From positions 1 through 5,156 of the forward strand of contig DATIHM010000059.1 in NCBI GenBank assembly GCA_035480695.1: a stretch of DNA of 5,156 nt, in the 5' to 3' direction. Position numbers and translations under genes: made by a program. The stretch comes from DATBED01 sp035480695 (GTDB lineage: Bacteria > Patescibacteriota > Saccharimonadia > Saccharimonadales > UBA4665). Below are positions 1 through 4,360 of the stretch, piece by piece (position 1 is the first letter of the stretch; the number at the start of each line of letters is the position of its first letter). The notes below the pieces were generated by a model. That model was not told where the DNA came from and ran no database searches. It was given only the letters and a program-made list of their open reading frames with translations.

Positions 1-233
1 AAGCTCTCCGGAGTGCCGAGCTGATTGTGGTTGAAGGTACTCTTTATCCCCTGCTCAACCGGCTGGCTCAGGACAACCTACTGGCCTATGAGTGGCAGGA
101 AAGCGAACAGGGGCCGCCACGCAAATATTACTGGCTGACAGACGACGGCAAAAAGTTGATGCTTGAGCTAAAAACGACTTACCACAAGCTCGATTCATCC
201 ATTAAGACCCTGGAGAAAGGAGCCAAAAAATGA
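1..233 (+). CDS. PadR-family transcriptional regulator, 3' part (5' end outside window)
   Basis: The reading frame is open from the window edge (first full codon at 3), giving 76 residues to the TGA at 231-233. The residues EGTLYPLLNRL are the recognition-helix signature of PadR winged-helix repressors. They are followed by a wing hairpin (QGPPRKYYWLTDDG) and a short C-terminal helix (LELKTTYHKLDSSIKTLEK) of the kind used for dimerisation in the small PadR class. Roughly the first 30 residues are missing, so the GTG at 27 is internal: the residues before it (LRSAELIV) continue the family pattern. PadR proteins are usually autorepressors that also control an adjacent membrane-protein gene. Here the stop codon overlaps the next start as ATGA, which supports that pairing. 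The ligand and operator cannot be seen, because the promoter lies outside the window. Confidence 0.9.
   Translation, partial: ALRSAELIVVEGTLYPLLNRLAQDNLLAYEWQESEQGPPRKYYWLTDDGKKLMLELKTTYHKLDSSIKTLEKGAKK
218..222 (+). promoter_or_regulatory. Shine-Dalgarno site inside the padR 3' end, translational coupling
   Basis: AGGAG lies 7 nt before the ATG at 230, within the last codons of the PadR gene. The PadR stop and the next start share the bases ATGA. The strong site fixes the start of the downstream gene and implies coupled translation of regulator and membrane protein. Confidence 0.75.
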
Positions 234-1540
234 ATGAGGTAACCAAAATACATCTGGGCCGGCAGGCTTTCACGGTTTCGGCCGAAGCTTATAAGGAATT
301 GCGGGCCTATTTGGATGCGATTAAGAAAGAGGTGCGCGACAACAGCGTGGTAGACGAAGTGGAGCTGCGGATGGCCGAGTTGCTGGCCGAGCACGGTGTG
401 ACCGACGAGAAGGTCATCTTGCCGGCCGACGTCGACTTCTTGAAAGAGCAACTTGGCAACCCGGTAGACTTTAAAGAAGATGGCGATGACGAGTCCGCCA
501 AAAACGCCCACTCGCCCGAAACCAAGCGGCTGTTCCGTGATACTGACGACGCCATGCTGGCCGGCGTGGCCGCTGGGCTGGGAAAATACTTCGGTGTCGA
601 TGCCCTGCTCATCCGCCTCATCTTCGTACTTGGCATTTTCACCGGCGGCTGGGGTATCGTGATTTACCTGGTGCTGTGGCTGCTGGTGCCGGAGGCCAAA
701 ACCTCCAGCGACCGGCTGCAGATGGCCGGCAAACCCGTGACCATCGACAGTTTAAAAGAAGTAGTCGACCGCGCTGACGTCAAAGGCGCCGCCCAGCGCG
801 CCAACAATTCCTTAGCAGGGCCGATTAACCGTTTTTTTAACCTCTTGCTCAAGCTGGTAGGTATCGGATTCATTTTCGTAGGCTTGAGTGGCCTGCTTGG
901 CCTTTTGGCCGGCGTTTCTTACCTGATAGTACACAGCGGCAGTCTGTTGCAAGACAACATTTTCCCCATCGGCCTGAAGGAACACCTGCTGCTCTACATC
1001 ACGATGTCCGTCGTGGCCATCGGTTCGCTGTTCATCGTGCTGTTCGGAATGGCCATGTTTATGCGCAAGTGGCCGATACGTGGCTGGATAACCGGTGTGC
1101 TCATAGGCCTGGCCTTCATCGGCACGGCTGCTGGAGCCGCCCTGGCTGCCGACACTGTCCCAACCGTGAAAGACCGCTATGACGCGAACCTCCACACCAC
1201 CTTGCGCACGCTGCAGCCCTTCAGCTCAGTCAATGTGGACGGCAAAAATGTCGACGTGCGGTTCAGGACGGCATCGAGTTATTCAATCAGTATCAGATAC
1301 TACGACCACCCGAACCTGGCCAACGTCAAGACGACCGTTTCAAACAACGCTTTACAGATTGATTCCAGCCAATTCGACTCGGACCGCCACTGCCAGACCT
1401 GGTGCATTCCCAATGACTACAACGTGGTAGTGACCGTCAACGCGCCGAATGCCGACCAGTTGATTCCCGACATGCCGGTTCCGGTCACCACACCGACACC
1501 GATAAAACCGCCAGTTCCGCCGACCGTCTACAACAACTGA
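230..1540 (+). CDS. PspC-domain membrane protein with HAAS-like N-terminus and GIN/DUF4097-like C-terminus
   Basis: This 436-aa protein starts at an ATG overlapping the PadR stop. Residues 1-80 form a charged helical region (AYKELRAYLDAIKKEV, then ELRMAELLAEHG) resembling the HAAS-type helical domain often encoded next to PadR, and the N-termini of Bacteroidetes PspC proteins. Residues 98-156 are a clear PspC domain: KRLFRDTDDAMLAGVAAGLG, then a hydrophobic stretch at 126-154 ending WLLVPEA. Further membrane segments lie at about 205-234, 253-278 and 285-307. Residues 325-404 look like a beta-rich GIN/DUF4097-type domain (LRTLQPFSSVNVDG, repeated V-x-V strands) with two close cysteines, C388 and C392, that could form a disulfide if the domain is outside the cell. 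A proline-rich tail ends the protein. PspC proteins act in envelope-stress sensing; the specific role here is inferred. The domain order is the main evidence, and the C-terminal assignment is the least certain part. Confidence 0.88.
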   Translation: MNEVTKIHLGRQAFTVSAEAYKELRAYLDAIKKEVRDNSVVDEVELRMAELLAEHGVTDEKVILPADVDFLKEQLGNPVDFKEDGDDESAKNAHSPETKRLFRDTDDAMLAGVAAGLGKYFGVDALLIRLIFVLGIFTGGWGIVIYLVLWLLVPEAKTSSDRLQMAGKPVTIDSLKEVVDRADVKGAAQRANNSLAGPINRFFNLLLKLVGIGFIFVGLSGLLGLLAGVSYLIVHSGSLLQDNIFPIGLKEHLLLYITMSVVAIGSLFIVLFGMAMFMRKWPIRGWITGVLIGLAFIGTAAGAALAADTVPTVKDRYDANLHTTLRTLQPFSSVNVDGKNVDVRFRTASSYSISIRYYDHPNLANVKTTVSNNALQIDSSQFDSDRHCQTWCIPNDYNVVVTVNAPNADQLIPDMPVPVTTPTPIKPPVPPTVYNN

Positions 1541-1542
1541 TT

Positions 1543-1548
1543 TATAAT
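1543..1548 (+). promoter_or_regulatory. Perfect -10 box (TATAAT) just upstream of the COG4705-like gene
   Basis: TATAAT sits 5 nt before the GTG at 1554 and 8 nt before the ATG at 1557. A start point 6-7 nt downstream would fall on the start codon itself, giving a leaderless mRNA. No convincing -35 hexamer is visible 16-18 bp upstream, and no clear Shine-Dalgarno site precedes the start. The gene could equally be read from the upstream operon transcript. Confidence 0.4.
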
Positions 1549-1553
1549 GGGTC

Positions 1554-2318
1554 GTGATGGATAGGCAGTACCCGGCCCGGTTTTTGCGCAAAGTCCCCGA
1601 GATTACCGCCCTGTTCTGGGTGGCCAAGCTGTTGACGACGGCGCTGGGCGAGTCGACTTCCGACTACCTGGTGTTCAAAATCAACCCCTATATCGCGGTG
1701 ACGCTGGGCGGAATCGCTTTGGTGATTGCCTTGGCCTTGCAGTTCAGCAAACGCCGTTACGTGCCGTGGGCGTATTGGCTGGCCGTGGCCATGGTGGCGG
1801 TGTTCGGAACCATGGCGGCCGACGTGGTGCACATCCAGTTCGGCGTGCCTTACATCGTTTCAACCCTGTTATTTGCCGTGGTACTGGCCATCGTTTTCGC
1901 CGCCTGGCAGAAGAGCGAGAAGACGCTTTCCATCCACAGCATCACCACACCTAAGCGCGAAGTTTTCTACTGGCTGACGGTTATGGCGACCTTCGCGCTG
2001 GGAACCGCCGCCGGTGACATGACCGCCGTGACCCTGGGCCTGGGCTACTTCTCATCAGGCCTGCTGTTTATCGGGCTGATTGCCATGCCCGCCGCCGGCC
2101 GCTGGCTGTTCGGCGCCGGCGAAACGCTGACTTTCTGGTGGGCCTACATCTTGACGCGGCCGCTCGGTGCATCGTTCGCGGACTGGGCCGGCAAGCCGCA
2201 CTCCGTCGGTGGTCTTGGCTACGGCGATGGGCCGGTCAGCTTTGTGCTGGCGGCCTTGATAATCCTGGTCGTGGCTTACATGACTTTCAACCGCCAGGAA
2301 TCCCGTCTCGAACACTGA
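1554..2318 (+). CDS. COG4705-type polytopic membrane protein with fourfold internal repeat
   Basis: The protein has 254 residues from GTG 1554, or 253 from the adjacent ATG 1557, which may be the true start. It resembles the uncharacterised membrane-anchored family COG4705, with recognisable segments KVPEITALFW, RRYVPWAYWLAV, EKTLSIHSI and AYILTRPLGAS. About eight membrane helices are expected. The pattern [FY]W-x9-G-x4-D occurs four times with identical internal spacing, at residues 21-37, 74-90, 139-155 and 194-210. Each copy is followed by a second hydrophobic helix, so the protein appears to be four helix-pair units, each with an acidic residue in or near the membrane. The function of the family is not known to me; a transporter or channel-like role is speculation. 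The gene begins 13 nt after the PspC-type gene and is probably co-regulated by PadR. It ends convergently towards tRNA-fMet, and no plus-strand terminator is visible. Confidence 0.88.
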   Translation: MMDRQYPARFLRKVPEITALFWVAKLLTTALGESTSDYLVFKINPYIAVTLGGIALVIALALQFSKRRYVPWAYWLAVAMVAVFGTMAADVVHIQFGVPYIVSTLLFAVVLAIVFAAWQKSEKTLSIHSITTPKREVFYWLTVMATFALGTAAGDMTAVTLGLGYFSSGLLFIGLIAMPAAGRWLFGAGETLTFWWAYILTRPLGASFADWAGKPHSVGGLGYGDGPVSFVLAALIILVVAYMTFNRQESRLEH

Positions 2319-2323
2319 CAAAC

Positions 2324-2346
2324 AAAAAGACTTCCGAAGAAGCCTT
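2324..2346 (-). terminator. Intrinsic terminator of tRNA-fMet, UUCG tetraloop
   Basis: On the minus strand, AAGGCTTC pairs with GAAGTCTT (8 bp, one G:U) around a TTCG loop closed by C:G, the very stable C(UUCG)G tetraloop. The stem runs into a T-rich tract (TTTTTGTTTG). It begins 10 nt after the CCA end of tRNA-fMet. The plus strand lacks a T-run, so the element is directional and probably does not stop the converging plus-strand operon. Confidence 0.85.
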
Positions 2347-2356
2347 AAGTATCACT

Positions 2357-2431
2357 TGGTTGCGGGGGCAGGACTCGAACCTGCGACCTCGTGGTTATGA
2401 GCCACGCGAGCTGCCGCTGCTCCACCCCGCG
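2357..2431 (-). tRNA. Initiator tRNA-fMet (CAT), with non-canonical anticodon stem
   Basis: The 75-nt cloverleaf folds completely, with CCA encoded. The acceptor strands are CGCGGGG and CCCCGCA, leaving the C1:A72 mismatch that marks bacterial initiators for formylation. The D stem is GAGC/GCTC, giving the initiator-type A11:U24 pair, with a short 7-nt D loop (AGCGGCA). The anticodon loop is CTCATAA. The T arm is GCAGG-TTCGAGT-CCTGC. The anticodon stem is CGTGG/CCACG, so pairs 30 and 31 are the expected G:C but pair 29:41 is U:A instead of G:C. The gene has its own promoter immediately upstream and a strong terminator downstream, and lies 39 nt after ftsB on the same strand. Confidence 0.96.
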
Positions 2432-2445
2432 TCGTTAGTCAGATA

Positions 2446-2474
2446 ATTATAGCAAACAGGGGTAAATAAATCAA
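2446..2474 (-). promoter_or_regulatory. Sigma70-type promoter of tRNA-fMet, overlapping the ftsB stop codon
   Basis: On the minus strand the sequence reads TTGATT (2474-2469), a 17-bp spacer, then TATAAT (2451-2446), with a TGC just before the -10 giving an extended -10. The predicted start near 2439 leaves about 8 nt before the mature tRNA. The -35 box covers the ftsB stop codon (2473-2471). It is the best-matching promoter in the window. Confidence 0.8.
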
Positions 2475-2935
2475 TCCTGGCTGTCTTGGCGGTGCAGGAA
2501 AAAGTTTACCCACGATTGGACGTCGTGCTGGTAGGGCGGTTGCGGCGATTTGGGCGCGGTCGGGTGCTCGAGCCCAGGCAAATCCACAGTGTAAGCCTGC
2601 GCCACGCTGGCCGGAACCACGACCTCCTTCTCGCCCGGCGCGGCCAGCCCGAAGTTCTGGCGGGCCGACAGCTCAAGGTACTGGTTGGTGTTCAAGTACT
2701 GGTTCTGCAGCGTCAGGTTGTCGTTCTGCAGCTTCTGCACGTCATTCTGCTGCTTGAGCCCGGATATCTGCTTCTGCAAGCCGTAATTGGTCTGGATGGT
2801 CTTGACGCCGCTCCAGCTGATCAGCAGCACGATAACCACGAACAGCACCTGGCCGGCGAAGCGCACATCGCCCATCTTTTGAAGGAGGGACAACGATTTT
2901 TCTTTGTAGTTGTCGAGCTGGCTTTTTATTTGCAT
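2471..2935 (-). CDS. ftsB: FtsB/DivIC-family septum formation initiator
   Basis: This 154-aa protein has the standard FtsB/DivIC plan: a short basic cytoplasmic N-terminus (1-26), one membrane helix at about 27-44, an Asn/Gln-rich coiled coil at about 50-90, and the family motif YLELSARQNFGLAAPGEKEVVVP at 86-108 (shown as the key stretch ARQNFGLAAPGEK). The family forms a complex with FtsL/DivIB-type proteins that activates septal peptidoglycan synthesis. At 154 aa it is longer than the roughly 100-125 aa of typical FtsB/DivIC, because of a C-terminal tail of about 46 residues with several prolines and an aromatic end. The ATG at 2935 is preceded by AAAGG at only 4 nt and by a TATAAT 12 nt upstream, so the leader is very short. 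The tRNA-fMet promoter overlaps its stop codon, so the tRNA could also be read from ftsB. The ftsB versus divIC name is a family-level choice. Confidence 0.9.
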   Translation of the reverse strand: MQIKSQLDNYKEKSLSLLQKMGDVRFAGQVLFVVIVLLISWSGVKTIQTNYGLQKQISGLKQQNDVQKLQNDNLTLQNQYLNTNQYLELSARQNFGLAAPGEKEVVVPASVAQAYTVDLPGLEHPTAPKSPQPPYQHDVQSWVNFFLHRQDSQD

Positions 2936-2947
2936 GGAACCTTTAAC

Positions 2948-2953
2948 ATTATA
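2948..2953 (-). promoter_or_regulatory. -10 box (TATAAT) of ftsB
   Basis: A perfect TATAAT on the minus strand ends 12 nt before the ftsB ATG. The predicted transcription start near 2941 leaves a leader of about 6 nt. No good -35 is seen at 16-18 bp. Confidence 0.5.
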
Positions 2954-2970
2954 TTACTTTCGGCCAAATC

Positions 2971-2979
2971 TGGTATACT
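2971..2979 (+). promoter_or_regulatory. Extended -10 (TGGTATACT), probable promoter of the 3070 tRNA
   Basis: TGG-TATACT matches an extended -10 element on the plus strand, back-to-back with the ftsB -10 on the other strand 18 bp away. The predicted start near 2986 would give an approximately 84-nt leader before the tRNA. No -35 is evident. Confidence 0.45.
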
Positions 2980-3047
2980 TACCTCTGTTCTGGCGGGAAC
3001 TTTGGTTGTCCTGCGTAGTTTCACTGACGACGCTTCGCTCTTCCCAA

Positions 3048-3072
3048 CCCAAAATCCCACTGGGATTTTGGG
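3048..3072 (+). repeat. Perfect 11-bp inverted repeat overlapping the tRNA 5' end
   Basis: CCCAAAATCCC (3048-3058) and GGGATTTTGGG (3062-3072) are exact complements around a 3-nt loop, ACT. The right arm includes bases 1-3 of the mature tRNA (3070-3072), so the precursor hairpin competes with the acceptor stem. Neither strand shows a T-run after it, so it does not look like a terminator. Confidence 0.85.
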
Positions 3073-3145
3073 GGTGTAGCTCAGTGGTTAGAGCAGTCGG
3101 CTCATAACCGATTGGTCCCTGGTTCAAGTCCAGGCACCCCCACCA
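3070..3145 (+). tRNA. tRNA with CAT anticodon, probably tRNA-Ile2 (lysidine type)
   Basis: The 76-nt cloverleaf has acceptor strands GGGGGTG/CACCCCC, discriminator A and encoded CCA. The D arm is GCTC-AGTGGTTA-GAGC, the anticodon stem GTCGG/CCGAT (27:43 is G:U), the anticodon loop CTCATAA, and the T arm CCTGG-TTCAAGT-CCAGG. The acceptor stem is fully paired and 11:24 is C:G, so this is not an initiator. The D arm, the variable region TTGGTC and the T arm closely follow the E. coli minor isoleucine tRNA (ileX). In that tRNA, C34 is converted to lysidine by TilS so that it reads AUA. An elongator tRNA-Met cannot be excluded from sequence alone. Confidence 0.95.
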
Positions 3146-3159
3146 ATTTATTACTCGAA

Positions 3160-3188
3160 TTGACTTTTTATCAAGCTTATGATAATAT
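3160..3188 (+). promoter_or_regulatory. Candidate sigma70 promoter TTGACT-N17-TAATAT
   Basis: TTGACT at 3160-3165 and TAATAT at 3183-3188 are spaced by 17 bp, with a predicted start near 3195. It lies 15 nt after the tRNA and would transcribe towards the 3322 gene with a leader of about 127 nt. A dyad (3168-3185) fills the spacer and overlaps the -10. Confidence 0.5.
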
Positions 3189-3267
3189 TATGGTGTCCGT
3201 TAAAGATAAAAATCCAAGATGACTAACTTCCCCGCAAACAGCCGCGAAACCAGTGTGATATTTATCA
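3168..3267. promoter_or_regulatory. Two TGATA/TATCA dyads, possible operator pair
   Basis: The first dyad is TTATCA (3168-3173), a 6-nt spacer, then TGATAA (3180-3185), and it overlaps the candidate promoter. The second is TGATA (3256-3260), TT, then TATCA (3263-3267). They share half-sites, and TTTATCAA also recurs as a direct repeat at 3167-3174 and 3261-3268. The region is AT-rich, so chance is not excluded, and no regulator is identifiable. Confidence 0.3.
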
Positions 3268-3292
3268 AATGCCATGATTTTGACTTAAGCGC

Positions 3293-3298
3293 TATACT
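3293..3298 (+). promoter_or_regulatory. -10-like TATACT upstream of the 219-aa gene
   Basis: TATACT lies 23 nt before the ATG at 3322, with a predicted start near 3305. A TTGACT is present, but only 7 bp upstream (3280-3285), too close for ordinary -35 spacing. The ribosome binding site GGAAGGG (3305-3311) would sit at the extreme 5' end of this transcript. Confidence 0.4.
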
Positions 3299-3321
3299 GA
3301 AATTGGAAGGGCAAAACCAAA

Positions 3322-3981
3322 ATGTCATTTGAAAACGCGCCGGGTGGGCCGGCCCCCGCTGACCAGCCGCCCGCTTACGAACAACATTACCAACCGAAAA
3401 CCTACGAAGAATTCCTCAAAGAGGCTAGAGAGGCTCTAAGCGTTGCTGTCGAGTGTGAAGCCCGAGACGGTCTCGAAGCAGCTGCTCCTCATTATAAAAC
3501 TGCCTATGCAAAGTTTTCCGGCGCAATAGGTGAAGGGACAGAGTCAGGCATTGAACCTAATCCAGAGTTTTTCATTGAATTTGGCGCCATCGAAGCAAAA
3601 GAAGTCGAAAGCGGACAAGTTGAGGAATACGATCGCACTAACCCGCTAATGCGACCTCGTGTACATAGCGTTGATATGGGAATTCACGCCCGGAATAATT
3701 TGCTTAGAGGGGGCGAGCTCTTGGTCGCAGATCCAGAAACAGACGACAAAAAGCGATTTCTTGCCTCAGTGGTAATCGCAGCCGAGCTCGACACACTTGG
3801 CGATGTTTATGACGCGCAAGAGGCAGTGAAACGGGCAAGGCTCTTGAATCACGACCCTAAAATAGCTAGCCTTTTGGACGGGTCGCCCAGCGAAGGAGTG
3901 AGCAGGGCCCATCAGTTGTCTGGCCCTGCCCTGCTCGACTTAGCTAACGGTACACATGAAGCATTGGGGTTAGCCGCATGA
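3322..3981 (+). CDS. Hypothetical soluble alpha-helical protein (219 aa)
   Basis: I do not recognise this family. The ATG at 3322 has GGAAGGG 10 nt upstream. Residues 1-26 are a proline/glutamine/tyrosine-rich, probably disordered N-terminus. Residues 27-69 form two amphipathic helices (TYEEFLKEAREALSVAVE, then AAPHYKTAYAKFSGAI) that resemble a TPR or MIT-like helical hairpin. A second helical block at about 146-177 contains FLASVVIAAELDTLGDVYDAQEAVKRARLL. The protein is acidic, with no signal peptide or membrane helix, so it is expected in the cytoplasm. Its base composition is more AT-rich than the flanking genes and its codon use is less GC-biased, so it may be a lineage-specific or acquired gene. 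A protein-binding scaffold role is only a guess. It is followed by another orphan gene after 124 nt. Confidence 0.8.
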   Translation: MSFENAPGGPAPADQPPAYEQHYQPKTYEEFLKEAREALSVAVECEARDGLEAAAPHYKTAYAKFSGAIGEGTESGIEPNPEFFIEFGAIEAKEVESGQVEEYDRTNPLMRPRVHSVDMGIHARNNLLRGGELLVADPETDDKKRFLASVVIAAELDTLGDVYDAQEAVKRARLLNHDPKIASLLDGSPSEGVSRAHQLSGPALLDLANGTHEALGLAA

Positions 3982-4024
3982 ACTTTTTTGGCGAAACCAC
4001 TTTAAATGCCTTGACGGGTCGCGT

Positions 4025-4030
4025 TATACT
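4025..4030 (+). promoter_or_regulatory. -10-like TATACT upstream of the 80-aa gene
   Basis: TATACT at 4025-4030 has TTGACG (4011-4016) just 8 bp upstream, nearly the arrangement seen before the 219-aa gene. Transcription from about 4037 would give an A-rich leader of roughly 70 nt ending in GGGAGG (4088-4093), 12 nt before the ATG at 4106. Confidence 0.4.
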
Positions 4031-4105
4031 AGAAATGAAGAAGAAATGAAAAAGCCTGGACAAAAAAGCAATCAAATTTTTAACTATGGGAGGAAATAAA
4101 TAAAA

Positions 4106-4348
4106 ATGAGTCCAAAAGCGTGGGGCGAGACAACAAATCATAATTATGTAAGGCCGGAGGTCAGGGCTGTTGGTCCTAACACAGCGCATCCATCGGGCGA
4201 GGTTTGGCGACCGGTAGAGCTGCGTCCTAAAGTACTTAAAATGGCTGAGCCTGCAGGTTCCTTAGCCGTTGATGCCGAAGCGGTTCCAGCTGAGCATCCT
4301 GAAGAAATCGAAGAAACTCAGACCACCCGAGAAAAGATTGCGGCTTAG
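4106..4348 (+). CDS. Hypothetical small, probably disordered protein (80 aa)
   Basis: I do not recognise this 80-aa protein. The ATG at 4106 has GGGAGG 12 nt upstream, rather far but strong. The N-terminal half is polar with several prolines, aromatic residues and arginines (WGETTNHNYVRPEVRAVG, then EVWRPVELRPKVLKM). The C-terminal half is alanine/glutamate-rich and acidic (EPAGSLAVDAEAVPAEHPEEIEETQ). There is no membrane segment, cysteine cluster or recognisable fold, and disorder is likely. It lies 124 nt after the 219-aa gene and has its own promoter-like motif. Its TAG directly abuts the stop codon of the converging dihydrouridine synthase gene. Support for coding comes from the ribosome binding site, the intact frame and the clean fit between neighbours. 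Confidence 0.6.
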   Translation: MSPKAWGETTNHNYVRPEVRAVGPNTAHPSGEVWRPVELRPKVLKMAEPAGSLAVDAEAVPAEHPEEIEETQTTREKIAA

Positions 4349-4360
4349 TTAAGCCAATCT
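4335..4360 (-). terminator. Weak hairpin across the convergent stop codons
   Basis: GGCTTA (4342-4347) pairs with TAAGCC (4350-4355). After a 2-nt bulge (4340-4341), AGATT (4335-4339) pairs with AATCT (4356-4360). On the minus strand the hairpin is followed by TTTTCTC, so it could end the dihydrouridine synthase transcript. The plus strand has no T-run. Both stop codons lie inside the structure. Confidence 0.35.

Noticed and set aside
27..233. Treating GTG 27 as the PadR start codon
   Set aside because: The frame is open to the window edge and the residues before it continue the PadR pattern, so the gene is truncated by the window.
812..1195. Minus-strand frame of 127 codons inside the PspC-protein gene, and similar frames at 179-511 and 307-642
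   Set aside because: They are antisense to a well-supported domain protein, with composition typical of shadow frames.
2138..2446. Plus-strand 102-codon frame across the end of the membrane gene and the tRNA
   Set aside because: It overlaps the COG4705-like gene out of frame and reads antisense through tRNA-fMet; no family resemblance.
3048..3072. The 11-bp hairpin as an intrinsic terminator
   Set aside because: No T-run follows on either strand, and it merges into the tRNA.
2486..3079. Plus-strand 197-codon frame antisense to ftsB
   Set aside because: It is the complement of a clear FtsB/DivIC protein and has no ribosome binding site or recognisable motif.
3144..3169. Terminator after the 3070 tRNA (CAATT/AATTG then ACTTTTT)
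   Set aside because: The stem is only 5 AT-rich pairs with a 9-nt loop, and its first base pairs involve the CCA end of the tRNA; too weak to call.
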